64,000 nucleotides of DNA. It comes from Variovorax sp. J22G73 (GTDB lineage: Bacteria > Pseudomonadota > Gammaproteobacteria > Burkholderiales > Burkholderiaceae_C). The stretch covers positions 62,001 through 126,000 of the forward strand of contig NZ_JASZYK010000005.1 in assembly GCF_030317035.1 (NCBI RefSeq). Reading direction: 5' to 3'. The notes beneath the pieces were generated by a model that worked only from the letters and a program-made list of their open reading frames with translations, did not search any database and was not told where the DNA came from. Position 1 is the stretch's first letter, and each line of letters begins with the position of its first letter. Below, one piece after another: positions 50,886-59,341 of this stretch. Made by a program: the position numbers and the translations under genes.

Positions 50886-51868
50886 GCCGGGCGCTTCCAC
50901 ACGCTCGTGTCGGTGATCGCGCGCACGTCGACACGCACCGGCAGGATGCCGTCGCGCGCCGAGCGGTCGGCCACCGTCTGCAGCGCCGCGATGTCGGCCT
51001 CGCTCACCGGCCGGCCCGCCACCGACGCGCGCGCGGTGATGAGGCGCGACGACTCGATCGGCAGCCGCGTGAGCTGGCTGTACGCCTGCGCATAGGCCTC
51101 GGGGTTGGCCAGTGCCCAGTCGCCCGCGCGCGCGAGCCGGTCCAGGAACTGCACGATGGCCGCGCGCTTGGCCGGGTCGGCCAGCGACGACTCGGTGGCC
51201 GTGATGAAGCCCAGCGCCGTGTTGATGCCGCGCCCGTCGCGCAGCACGCGGCCTCCCTGCTGCCGCGCGATGGTGTAGTAGGGGTCGAACACCGCCCAGG
51301 CGTCGATCTGCTTCGAGGCGAAGGCCGCGGCCGCGTCGGTCGGCAGCACGAACTTCACCGTGACCTCTTCGCGCTTGACGCCGGCTTCCTCGAGCGCGCC
51401 GTAGAGCTGGTATTGCGAGATGCTGCCGCGCGCCGACGAGACGATCACGGTCTGCCCGCGCAGGTCGGCCACGCTGCGCAGCCTGGAGTCGGGCTGCACC
51501 ACGATGCCCAGCGAATCGGCCTTGCCGACGCGCGTGGCGACGATCTTCAGCGGCGTCTTGCCGACGGCCGCGGCCAGCACTGGCAGGTCGCCCGCCATGG
51601 CCGTGTCGACGGCGGCGCTGCGCTGCGCCTCGAAGAGCGGCGCAGCGCCCTGGAAGTTGGCCCAGCGAAAGGCGAAGGGGGCGCCCTCGAGCGCCTTGGA
51701 GGCTTCGAACAGCGAGCGCAGGCCGCCGGCCTGGTCGCCGAGCACGAGCGTGGTCTGGGCTTGTGTTTGCGAGAAGGCGCGCAGCGGGCCGGCCGCGGCC
51801 AGCGACAGCGCCGCGCCTTGCTTGAGCCAGCCGCGGCGCGAGGCTTTGGAGAACAGCAACGCGCTCAT
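50882..51868 (-). CDS. SsuA-like ABC substrate-binding protein (Tat-exported)
   Basis: 328 aa. Twin-arginine signal SRRGWLKQGAALSLAAAG near residues 10-27. The mature domain has VLGDQAGGLRSLFEAS, VRSVADLRGQTVIVSSARGSISQYQLY and KQIDAWAVFDPYY, typical of aliphatic-sulfonate receptors. Paralogue of the protein at 57449. ATG 51868 overlaps the upstream flavoprotein stop (ATGA). No permease or ATPase in the window. Ligand probably an organosulfur compound (inference from neighbours). Confidence 0.9.
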   Translation of the reverse strand: MSALLFSKASRRGWLKQGAALSLAAAGPLRAFSQTQAQTTLVLGDQAGGLRSLFEASKALEGAPFAFRWANFQGAAPLFEAQRSAAVDTAMAGDLPVLAAAVGKTPLKIVATRVGKADSLGIVVQPDSRLRSVADLRGQTVIVSSARGSISQYQLYGALEEAGVKREEVTVKFVLPTDAAAAFASKQIDAWAVFDPYYTIARQQGGRVLRDGRGINTALGFITATESSLADPAKRAAIVQFLDRLARAGDWALANPEAYAQAYSQLTRLPIESSRLITARASVAGRPVSEADIAALQTVADRSARDGILPVRVDVRAITDTSVWKRPA

Positions 51869-53109
51869 GCCACGGCTCCCGTCGACAGCAGCGCGCGCCT
51901 GCCCGCCGCCACCAGCACCGCGTCGTTCTGCGGCGTGTGGATGCGGCTGCACAGCACGTCGCGGTAGTGCCGCTCCAGCGGGTTCTGGCGCGTCAGGCCA
52001 TGGTTGCCGGTGAGCTGCAGCGCCAGCTCGACCGCGCGAACGGCGTTGCCCGTCACCGTGTACTTGAGCAGGCCGCTGTCCGCGCCGGGCTGCGCATGGC
52101 CGCTGTCGACCGCCGCGGTGGCGTCGTCGAGCAGCACGCGGTTGGTGCGCAGCAGCGCCTCGATCTCGCCCACATGCTCCTGCACGCGCGGCAGCGTGGA
52201 CAACGGCGCACCCAGGCTGCCGGGCGCGCGCGTGGTCAGGAAACCCAGCAGCCAGTCGCGCGCGGCAGTGGCCACGGCGTCGTACAGGCTGCCGAGCAGC
52301 ACCGTCATCCAGGCCTGCTGCGTGGCGTGCGCGTCGATGTCGGTCTGGCTGCCCGCGTCGGGTGCCCAGTCGGCCGGCGCGCGCAGGTCGACCGCGTGGG
52401 CAAGGTCGATGGCGACGTTCTCGAACACCACCTCGTGGCTGCCCGAGGCGCGCAGGCCCAGGTGGTCCCAGCTGGCGATCACGCGCACGCCGGGCGCATG
52501 GCGCGGCACCAGGAACACGCCGGTGCGCGGCACCGCCTCGTCGGTGCGGGCCCACACCGACAGCCAGCTCAGGCCCTCGATGCCGGTGGTGTAGAGCTTG
52601 TGGCCGTCGATCGTCCAGCCGTCGCCTTCACCTTTGCCTGCGCTAAGGCGGCGGGCCACCGTCGCCGGCAGGCCGCCGCGCGCGGGCGAGCCCAGCGCGG
52701 GCTCCACGCGCAGCGCGCTGATGAGCGCGCCCTGCGCCACGGCGTCGCGCGTCACGCGTTCGCGCAGCGCGGCCGGCCAGCGGCTGTCGGCGCGCGTCAA
52801 TGCGTGGTGCTGCAGGTAGGTCATGGTGAGGATCAGCGCCGTGGCGGGTTCGCCGCGCGCCACTGCCGCAATCACGCGCCGCGCGGTCGCCAGCGTGGCA
52901 CCGCCGCCGCCGTATTCGGCGGGCGCCACCAGGCCGACGAGGCCGTGCGCCTGCAGCGTGGCGAAGTTCTCGCGCGGAAAGGCGCCGCTGCGGTCGTGGT
53001 CGGCCGCGGTGGCGGCGAACTGGGCCGTCAGGCGCGCCAGCACGGCCGCGTCGACCGTGGGGGTGTTTTCTGGCGGGGCCGACGCGCGGCGCAAGGGGAG
53101 TGCACTCAT
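51865..53109 (-). CDS. Acyl-CoA dehydrogenase-fold flavoprotein (DszC/SfnB-like)
   Basis: 414 aa, acyl-CoA-dehydrogenase superfamily: GLVGLVAPAEYGGGGATLATARRVIAAVARGEPATAL, WTIDGHKLYTTGIEGLSWLSVWART, DHLGLRASGSHEVVFENVAI, and LTGNHGLTRQNPLERHYRDVLCSRIHTPQNDAVL at the C-terminus. That last segment matches DszC/SfnB-type proteins, flavin-dependent monooxygenases acting on sulfur compounds, rather than fatty-acyl dehydrogenases. First gene of a four-gene overlapping operon; divergent from a second binding protein (111 bp). ATG 53109. Confidence 0.88.
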   Translation of the reverse strand: MSALPLRRASAPPENTPTVDAAVLARLTAQFAATAADHDRSGAFPRENFATLQAHGLVGLVAPAEYGGGGATLATARRVIAAVARGEPATALILTMTYLQHHALTRADSRWPAALRERVTRDAVAQGALISALRVEPALGSPARGGLPATVARRLSAGKGEGDGWTIDGHKLYTTGIEGLSWLSVWARTDEAVPRTGVFLVPRHAPGVRVIASWDHLGLRASGSHEVVFENVAIDLAHAVDLRAPADWAPDAGSQTDIDAHATQQAWMTVLLGSLYDAVATAARDWLLGFLTTRAPGSLGAPLSTLPRVQEHVGEIEALLRTNRVLLDDATAAVDSGHAQPGADSGLLKYTVTGNAVRAVELALQLTGNHGLTRQNPLERHYRDVLCSRIHTPQNDAVLVAAGRRALLSTGAVA

Positions 53110-53129
53110 GGTTCCCGCACGGTAGCGGC

Positions 53130-53197
53130 GCGCCCGGCGCCGGAAAACGACGCATCCCGCATAACCAAACTCGTTTTTCTGAGTTCGCGCCGGGCGC
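53130..53197. promoter_or_regulatory. Divergent promoter region with nested inverted repeats
   Basis: A GC-rich inverted pair (gcgcccggcgc, 53130-53140; gcgccgggcgc, 53187-53197) encloses an AT-richer stretch with AACTC (53168-53172) and GAGTT (53181-53185). It lies between the two halves of the sulfur locus and is a plausible site for a sulfur regulator such as a CysB-like protein; no regulator gene is adjacent. Confidence 0.4.
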
Positions 53198-53220
53198 CGG
53201 CCTCGTTACGGTTCGCCTCC

Positions 53221-54258
53221 ATGAAGCCAGATGTTCCAGATGCGCCGGATGCCCCAGACCTTCGCTTCGACCGCCGGCGCGTGCTGCATGCGGCTGCCGC
53301 GCTGGCCGCCATCGGCACCGCAGGTATTGCCGGTTGGGCACAGGCCGAAGCGCCCTCGCGGGACCTTTCAGGTGTCACGCTGCGCGTGGGCACCTACAAG
53401 GGCCTCTGGCGGCCGCTGCTCACCGCCTCGGGGCAGGCGAACACCCCCTACAAGATCGACTGGCGCGAGCTGAACAACGGCGTGCTGCACATCGAGGCCA
53501 TCAACGGCGACGCGCTCGACCTGGGCTCGGGCAGCGAGATTCCGCCGGTGTTCGCGGCGCGGCAGAAGTCCAGCGTGAAGCTGGTGGCCGTCACGCACGA
53601 AGACCTCAACAACCAGGCCACGCTGGCGCGCAAGGACGCGCCGATTCGCACCATTGCCGACTTCAAGGGCAAGCGCGTGGGCTACGTGCGCGCCACCACC
53701 TCGCACTACTACCTGGCCAAGCAGCTGGCCGAGGCGGGCCTGTCGTTCAGCGACATCCAGGCCGTGAGCCTCACGCCGTCGGACGGCCTGTCGGCCTTTG
53801 CGCGCGGCGACCTCGATGCCTGGGCCATCTACGGCTACAACGGCCAGCTGGCGCGCACGCAGTACGGTGCGCGCACCATCAAGACCGGCGTGGGCTACCT
53901 GTCGGGCAACTTCCCCATCTACGCCAACCCGCGCGCGCTCGATGACGCGCTGCGCCGCGCGGCGCTGGGCGACCTGCTGCAGCGACTGCAGCGCGCCTTC
54001 GCGTGGATCAATGGCAACTTCCTGGCCTATGCGCGTGCGCAGTCGGCCGAGACGCGCGTGCCCGTCGGCGACATCGTGGAGCTGTTCAACGGCCGCAGCG
54101 GCGACTACAGCCTGGGCCCCGTGAGCGAGGCCGTGGTGCGCAGCCACCAGGACGTGGCCGACACCTTCCTGAAGATCGGCGTGCTCGACGGGCCAGCCGA
54201 CGTGAAGCCGCTGTGGGACCGCAGCTTCGAGAGCCTGCTGCGGGTGCCGGCCGCCTGA
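53221..54258 (+). CDS. SsuA-family ABC substrate-binding protein (Tat-type signal)
   Basis: 345 aa. The N-terminus carries a Tat-like DRRRVLHAAAALAAIG signal (about 17-32). The mature protein has TLRVGTYKGLWRPLLTASG, INGDALDLGSGSEIPPVFAARQ, TIADFKGKRVGYVRATTSHYYLAKQLAEAGLSFSDIQ and FARGDLDAWAIYGY, the sulfonate/nitrate/taurine receptor pattern. Same family as those at 50882 and 57449 but more divergent. ATG 53221. First gene of the plus-strand half of the locus. Confidence 0.9.
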   Translation: MKPDVPDAPDAPDLRFDRRRVLHAAAALAAIGTAGIAGWAQAEAPSRDLSGVTLRVGTYKGLWRPLLTASGQANTPYKIDWRELNNGVLHIEAINGDALDLGSGSEIPPVFAARQKSSVKLVAVTHEDLNNQATLARKDAPIRTIADFKGKRVGYVRATTSHYYLAKQLAEAGLSFSDIQAVSLTPSDGLSAFARGDLDAWAIYGYNGQLARTQYGARTIKTGVGYLSGNFPIYANPRALDDALRRAALGDLLQRLQRAFAWINGNFLAYARAQSAETRVPVGDIVELFNGRSGDYSLGPVSEAVVRSHQDVADTFLKIGVLDGPADVKPLWDRSFESLLRVPAA

Positions 54259-54330
54259 TTCGGCCGATTCGGCCGGCTTCAGCTTTCACCTCCCCACCTT
54301 CCCCGTTCCACCCGAAAAAAGGAAAACTCC

Positions 54331-55452
54331 ATGAGCCAAGCACAGCAAGACGGCGGCGTCGAATTCATCGGCATGATCCAGGGCCAGAAGGTCTCGGAGG
54401 TGCACGCCGCGCAGGGCCCGGCCATCGACCGCGACTATGTGCGGGCCTTTGCGCAGGCCCACGAGAGCGCCGGCTTCGACCGCGTGCTGGTGCCGCACCA
54501 CTCGACCGGCCCCGACGCCACGCTCACCGTGGCCTACGCGGCCTCGGTGACCGAGCGCGTGCAGTTCATGCTCGCGCACCGCCCCGGCTTCGTGGCGCCC
54601 ACGCTGGCCGCGCGGCAGTTCGCCTCGCTCGACCAGTTCAGCGGCGGCCGGCTCGCGGTGCACTACATTTCCGGCGGCTCCGACGAGGAGCAGCGCCGCG
54701 ACGGCGACTGGCTAGGCCACGACCAGCGCTACGCCCGCACCGACGAGTACCTCGAGGTGCTGCACAAGGTGTGGACGGCCGACAAGCCCTTCGACCACGA
54801 AGGCGCGCACTACCGTTACCAGAACGCGTTCTCGGAAGTGAAACCGCTGCAGACGCGCAACGGCAGGCCGCATGTGCCGGTGTATTTCGGCGGTGCCTCG
54901 GAGGCCGCGATTCCGGTGGCGGGCAAGTATGCCGACGTGTACGCGCTGTGGGGCGAGTCGCTGGACCAGGCGCGCGAGCTGACCACGCGCGTGCGGGCCG
55001 AGGCGGCGAAGCATGGGCGCAGCGTGCGCTTCTCGGTGTCGTTCCGCCCGATCCTGGCCGAGACCGAGGCGGCCGCATGGGCGCGCGCCGAAGGCATCTT
55101 GGCGGAGACCAAGCGCCTGCGCGTGGTGCAGGGCTACAACCGCGGCGGTCCGCAGCAAAGCGAAGGCGCCAAACGCCTGCTGGCCGCGGCCGACAAGGGC
55201 CCGCGCGTGGACAAGCGGCTGTGGACCGCGGTGGCGCAGGAGATCGGCGGGCGCTCGAACAGCACCGCGCTGGTGGGCACGCCGGAGCAGGTGGCAGATG
55301 CGCTGCTCGACTACTACGACCTGGGCGTGACGACCTTCCTGATTCGCGGGTTCGATCCGCTGGAGGATGCGCTGGACTACGGGCGGGAGTTGATTCCGCG
55401 CACGCGGGAGCTGGTGGCGCAGCGCGCGGCTTCGGTGCGCAAGGCAGCCTGA
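54331..55452 (+). CDS. SsuD-like LLM-class flavin monooxygenase
   Basis: 373 aa, length and sequence of FMNH2-dependent alkanesulfonate monooxygenases: EFIGMIQGQKVSEVH, ESAGFDRVLVPHHSTGPDATLTVAYAASVTERVQFMLAHRPGF, DQFSGGRLAVHYISGGSDEEQRRDGDWLGHDQRYARTDEYLEVL, VPVYFGGASEAAIPVAGKYADVYALWGES. Would desulfonate an organosulfonate to an aldehyde and sulfite using reduced flavin from a partner reductase, which is not in this window. ATG 54331 with aaaggaaaa upstream. 72 bp after the binding protein. Confidence 0.9.
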   Translation: MSQAQQDGGVEFIGMIQGQKVSEVHAAQGPAIDRDYVRAFAQAHESAGFDRVLVPHHSTGPDATLTVAYAASVTERVQFMLAHRPGFVAPTLAARQFASLDQFSGGRLAVHYISGGSDEEQRRDGDWLGHDQRYARTDEYLEVLHKVWTADKPFDHEGAHYRYQNAFSEVKPLQTRNGRPHVPVYFGGASEAAIPVAGKYADVYALWGESLDQARELTTRVRAEAAKHGRSVRFSVSFRPILAETEAAAWARAEGILAETKRLRVVQGYNRGGPQQSEGAKRLLAAADKGPRVDKRLWTAVAQEIGGRSNSTALVGTPEQVADALLDYYDLGVTTFLIRGFDPLEDALDYGRELIPRTRELVAQRAASVRKAA

Positions 55453-55460
55453 TCCTGGTC

Positions 55461-55580
55461 TTTCTCCCTCCCCCTCTGGGGGAGGGCAGGGGTGGGGGCA
55501 AGCGGCCTTTAGCACCGTCATGGCATTCGATGCCGTCGTGCCCCCATCCCGGCCTTCCCCCAGAGGGGGAAGGAGCGAAA
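55461..55580. repeat. Large imperfect inverted repeat between monooxygenase and aldolase genes
   Basis: Left arm 55461-55500 and right arm 55539-55580 are inverted copies: 32 of 36 aligned positions match from tccc/tcct inward. Each arm is itself a hairpin (CCCCC-tct-GGGGG type), and the 38-base centre holds GGCAT-tcg-ATGCC (55522-55534). A dispersed intergenic element (REP/MITE-like) or a mid-operon RNA structure is likely. It lies within a presumed operon. Confidence 0.8.
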
Positions 55581-55620
55581 CCCAAGACCGAACACAGAAA
55601 ACCGAACACGAGGAATTCCC

Positions 55621-56445
55621 ATGAGTGCCGTTCTCTCCATCGACCGCCAAGCGGTCGCACCCCTCAAGCTCAACCCGAACCCCCAGCAGAAATACTGGTT
55701 CGACCCCGTTCCCCCGCGCCCCACCGTGCAGGCCGAACGCCGCCACCGCCAGGAGCGCCTGGCCGGTGCCTTCCGGCTGTTCGCGCGCTTCGGCTTCGCG
55801 CAGGGCCTGGCCGGGCACATCACCGCGCGCGACCCCGAGCTCACCGACCACTTCTGGGTCAACCCGCTGGGCATTCACTTCTCGCGCATCAAGGTGTCCG
55901 ACCTGTTGCTCGTCAACTCGAAGGGCGAGACCGTCATCGGCGACCGGCCGCTCAACAAGGCCGCCTTCGCCATCCACGCGGCCATCCACGAGCACAACCC
56001 GAAGATCGTTGCCGCGGCCCACACGCACTCGACCTACGGCAAGGCCTGGTCCACGCTGGGCCGCAAGCTCGACACCCTCACGCAGGACGCTTGCGTGTTC
56101 CACGACGACGTGGCGATGTTCGACGACTTCACCGGCATGGTCGTCGACACCAGCGAGGGCGACCGCATCGCGCAGGCGCTGGGCGACAAGAAGGGCGCCA
56201 TCCTGAAGAACCACGGCATCCTTACCGCGGGCCCCACGGTGGAGGCCGCCGCCTGGTGGTACATCGCGCTGGACAACGCCTGCCACACGCAACTGCTGGC
56301 CGAAGCCGCCGGCAAGCCGCAGCCCATCGACGAAGCCACCGCGCGCCACACGCACAGCCAGATCGGCGGGGCCGAAGGCGCCATCCATTCCTTCGACAGC
56401 CTGTACCAAGGCCTGGTCGAGGCCGAGCCGGAGCTGCTGCTGTGA
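55621..56445 (+). CDS. Class II aldolase/adducin family protein
   Basis: 274 aa. Metal-binding class II aldolase fold: RLFARFGFAQGLAGHITARDPELTDHFWVNPLGIHFSRIKVSDLLLVN, HAAIHEHNPKIVAAAHTHSTYGKAWSTLG (His ligands), and ILKNHGILTAG. Family reactions include retro-aldol cleavage of sugar phosphates and related decarboxylations. The substrate here is unknown; its place after an SsuD-like monooxygenase suggests it processes the aldehyde or keto product of desulfonation (inference). ATG 55621 after aggaa. The stop overlaps the next GTG start. Confidence 0.9.
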   Translation: MSAVLSIDRQAVAPLKLNPNPQQKYWFDPVPPRPTVQAERRHRQERLAGAFRLFARFGFAQGLAGHITARDPELTDHFWVNPLGIHFSRIKVSDLLLVNSKGETVIGDRPLNKAAFAIHAAIHEHNPKIVAAAHTHSTYGKAWSTLGRKLDTLTQDACVFHDDVAMFDDFTGMVVDTSEGDRIAQALGDKKGAILKNHGILTAGPTVEAAAWWYIALDNACHTQLLAEAAGKPQPIDEATARHTHSQIGGAEGAIHSFDSLYQGLVEAEPELLL

Positions 56446-57452
56446 ACGCACGCACCCCGCTCGTTTCACGGCGCGGCGTGTTGCGCGCAGGCGGTGCCGC
56501 CGCCGTGGTCGCCTCCGGCGGGCTGATCGCCTCGCAGGCTTTCTCGCAGCAGGCGCGCAAGCTCACCTTCGCCTGGAACGCCGCCGCGTTCTGCCTGTCA
56601 CCCGTGGTGGTGGCGCAGGAGCGCGGCTACTTCGAGCGCAACGGCCTGCAGGTCGACCTCATCAACTACACCGGCTCCACCGACCAGCTGCTCGAGTCGC
56701 TGGCCACCGCCAAGGCCGACGCGGCCGTGGGCATGATCCACCGCTGGCTCAAGCCGCTGGAGTCGGGCTTCGACGTGAAGATCGTCGGCAGCTCGCATGG
56801 CGGCTGCGTGCGGCTGATGGGCGCGAAGAGCGCGGGCGTGACCGACATCGCCAGCCTGAAGGGCAAGAGCATCGGCGTGTCGGACATCACCAGCCCAGGC
56901 AAGAACTTCTTCTCGATCCTGCTGACCAAGCACGGCATCGACGCCGACCGCGACGTCACCTGGCGCCAGTACCCGGCCGACCTGCTCGACATCGCGGTGA
57001 AGAAGGGCGAGATCCAGGCCATTGCCGACGGCGACCCCAACATCTACCTGATCGAGAAGCGCAACAAGGGCGCGTACGTGGAGGTGGCAAGCAACCTCAC
57101 GGGCGAATACAAGGACAAGGTCTGCTGCATCGTCGGCGCACGCGGCGAGCTGGTGCGCAAGGACAAGGCCACTGTCGCATCGCTGGTGCGCGCCATTGCG
57201 CAGGCCTCCGACTACGTGGCCGAGAACCCGAACGAATCGGCCAAGCTCTTCGCCAAGTACTCGCCCAACGTGGCGGTGGAAGACCTGCGCGCGTTGCTCG
57301 GCACGCTCACGCACAACCACCATCCGCTGGGCCGCAACCTGCGCGACGAGGTGGAGTTCTACGCGCGCGATTTCCGTGGCGTGGGCGTGCTCAAGAAAAG
57401 CACCGACCCGGTCCGCTTCGCGGAACACGTGTCTTTCGATCCCCTTGCATGA
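56442..57452 (+). CDS. NMT1/SsuA-like ABC substrate-binding protein (Tat-exported)
   Basis: 336 aa. GTG 56442 overlaps the aldolase stop (GTGA). Twin-arginine signal SRRGVLRAGGAAAVVASGG near 9-27. The mature protein (LTFAWNAAAFCLSPVVVAQERGYFERNGLQVDLINYTGSTDQLLESLATAKADAAVGMIHRWLKPLESG) matches nitrate/sulfonate/taurine receptors. The family also includes thiamine-precursor receptors, so the ligand is open. No permease or ATPase nearby. Confidence 0.9.
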   Translation: MNARTPLVSRRGVLRAGGAAAVVASGGLIASQAFSQQARKLTFAWNAAAFCLSPVVVAQERGYFERNGLQVDLINYTGSTDQLLESLATAKADAAVGMIHRWLKPLESGFDVKIVGSSHGGCVRLMGAKSAGVTDIASLKGKSIGVSDITSPGKNFFSILLTKHGIDADRDVTWRQYPADLLDIAVKKGEIQAIADGDPNIYLIEKRNKGAYVEVASNLTGEYKDKVCCIVGARGELVRKDKATVASLVRAIAQASDYVAENPNESAKLFAKYSPNVAVEDLRALLGTLTHNHHPLGRNLRDEVEFYARDFRGVGVLKKSTDPVRFAEHVSFDPLA

Positions 57453-58420
57453 GCAGCGAAACATCCATGACCTTCAGTTCACGCCGACACTTTCTCGTCC
57501 AGGGCACATCGGTCGCCGCCGCGGTGGCATTGCCCGGCTGGGCCGCCGCGCAGGGCCGCCCTGTGCTCAAGGCCGGCGACCAGAAGGGCGGCCTGCGCGC
57601 GCTGCTCGAGGCGGCGGGCGGCCTCGAGGGGCTCGGCTACGACATCCAGTGGTCGGAGTTTCCGGCCGCCGCGCCGTTGGCTGAAGCACTGAATGCCGCC
57701 GCGGTCGACTCCGGCCCCATCGGCGACGCGCCGTTGATCTTCGCGCTGGCCGCCGGCACGCGCGTGAAGGCCATCGGTGCGAACCGCTCCGACTCCTACG
57801 GCACGGCGGTGCTCGTGCGCCCCGACTCCACGCTGAAGGCCGCTGCCGACCTGCGGGGGAAGAGCATCGCGACCAACCGCGGCTCCATCGGCCACTACGT
57901 CACGCTGAAGGCCATCACGGCGGCGGGGCTCAAGCCGGAAGACGTCAACATCCGCTTCCTGGCCCCCGCCGACGCCAAGCTCGCGCTCACCCAAGGCTCG
58001 GTCGACGCCTGGGCGACATGGGAGCCGTACACGGCGCTGGCCGAGGTCAGCAACCATGCGCGCGTGCTGGTCAGCGGCCGCGGCCTGTTGCCGGGCCTGA
58101 GCTACCTGGCAGCCACCGACAGCGCCATCGCAGCCAAGCGCCCGGTGCTGCAAGACTTTCTGCAGCGCGTGGTGAAGGCGCAGCTCTGGTCGTACCGCAA
58201 CGTCGACGCCTACTCGGCCGCGCTGGCCCGCATCATCGGCATTCCGCCCGAGGCCGCGAAGCTGCAGTTCGAACGTCGCCAACAGAAGTGGGTGGCCATC
58301 GATGCGCAGGTGATCGCGGACCAGCAGGGCACGGCGGACTTCTACCGGCAGGTCGGGCTCATCAAGCAGTCGCTGGATGTCAAGGGGACCTTCGATGCCG
58401 GGTTTGGCGTGGCTGGTTAG
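57449..58420 (+). CDS. SsuA-like ABC substrate-binding protein (Tat-exported)
   Basis: 323 aa. ATG 57449 overlaps the previous stop (ATGA); ATG 57467 is an alternative. Twin-arginine signal SSRRHFLVQGTSVAAAVALPG near 10-30. The mature protein has LKAGDQKGGLRALLEAAGGLEGLGYDIQWSEFPAAAPLAEALNAAAVDSG, DLRGKSIATNRGSIGHY and GSVDAWATWEPYTAL. Clear paralogue of 50882-51868 (shared GDQ-GGLR, RGSI, DAW). Last gene of the plus-strand sulfur unit. Confidence 0.9.
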   Translation: MSSETSMTFSSRRHFLVQGTSVAAAVALPGWAAAQGRPVLKAGDQKGGLRALLEAAGGLEGLGYDIQWSEFPAAAPLAEALNAAAVDSGPIGDAPLIFALAAGTRVKAIGANRSDSYGTAVLVRPDSTLKAAADLRGKSIATNRGSIGHYVTLKAITAAGLKPEDVNIRFLAPADAKLALTQGSVDAWATWEPYTALAEVSNHARVLVSGRGLLPGLSYLAATDSAIAAKRPVLQDFLQRVVKAQLWSYRNVDAYSAALARIIGIPPEAAKLQFERRQQKWVAIDAQVIADQQGTADFYRQVGLIKQSLDVKGTFDAGFGVAG

Positions 58421-58565
58421 GGCCGCGCGTTGCGTTTCAGGGCGGCCTGTTCACCCGTCCCGAACAGCAACGGCAAACAGCGCACAACCACAAAACCGTA
58501 GCTGAGTCCAAGACACGCATAGATGCGTCCGCTGAGAAGCAGGAGCCAGTGCATAGAGTCATTGC

Positions 58566-59270
58566 ATGACTTCAGCCACCGACACCTCCTACGCCATTCC
58601 CCCCGCAGCCGTCCATTCGCTGCCCATCCAGGGCGAGCGTGCGCGCTTTCCGGTCAACCGCATCTTCTGCGTGGGCCGCAACTACTCCGAACATGCACGC
58701 GAGATGGGGCACAACCCTGACCGCGAACCGCCGTTCTTCTTCATGAAGCCGGCCAATGCCATCGTGGCCGACGGCGGCGAGTTTGCCTACCCATCGTTGT
58801 CGAATGATGTGCACCATGAAATCGAACTGGTGGTGGCGCTGAAGACCGGTGGGTCGAACATCGCGGCCTCCGCCGCGCTCGAACATGTCTACGGCTACGC
58901 CGTGGGCCTGGACATGACCCGCCGCGACCTGCAAGGCGAGGCCAAGAAAATGGGCCGCCCGTGGGACACCGGCAAGGCCTTCGACGGCTCCGCGCCCTGC
59001 GGCGAACTGGTGCCCGTGGCCAAGGCCGGCCACCCCGCAAAGGGCGAGATCCGCCTCGACGTGAACGGCGCCCAGCGCCAGGTCGGCGACCTGGCCGACA
59101 TGATCTGGAACGTGCCCGACACCATCGCCTACCTCTCGACCCTGTTCACGCTGCAGCCCGGCGACCTGATCTTCACCGGCACGCCCGCCGGCGTGGCGGC
59201 CGTGCAGCGCGGCGACCGCATGCGTGGCGCCGTGGCGGGCGTGGGCGTGCTGGAAGTCGTGGTCGTCTGA
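58566..59270 (+). CDS. Fumarylacetoacetate hydrolase family protein (fumarylpyruvate hydrolase-like)
   Basis: 234 aa FAH-superfamily hydrolase. RIFCVGRNYSEHAREMGHNPDREPPFFFMKPANAI, metal ligands in HHEIELVVAL, YAVGLDMTRRDLQ, GKAFDGSAPCGELVP, and LIFTGTPAGVAAVQRGD. Closest to fumarylpyruvate/acylpyruvate hydrolases of the gentisate type. No ring-cleavage dioxygenase is in the window, so its pathway partner is elsewhere or its role is general acylpyruvate hydrolysis. ATG 58566. Confidence 0.92.
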   Translation: MTSATDTSYAIPPAAVHSLPIQGERARFPVNRIFCVGRNYSEHAREMGHNPDREPPFFFMKPANAIVADGGEFAYPSLSNDVHHEIELVVALKTGGSNIAASAALEHVYGYAVGLDMTRRDLQGEAKKMGRPWDTGKAFDGSAPCGELVPVAKAGHPAKGEIRLDVNGAQRQVGDLADMIWNVPDTIAYLSTLFTLQPGDLIFTGTPAGVAAVQRGDRMRGAVAGVGVLEVVVV

Positions 59271-59341
59271 CCCTCCCGCGCCGGGCCGCCGGCGAGTTGG
59301 CGTACGCTCGCGGGCAGCAGCCCGCAGCCACGCCAGCCCCG

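Noticed and set aside
51865..53109. Annotation as a fatty acyl-CoA dehydrogenase
   Set aside because: The C-terminal segment and sulfur-gene context fit DszC/SfnB-type flavoproteins better, and no beta-oxidation genes are linked.
54003..57452. A 1149-residue plus-strand frame suggesting a multidomain protein
   Set aside because: Only the last 336 residues are real (binding protein at GTG 56442). The upstream part overlaps the monooxygenase and aldolase in another frame.
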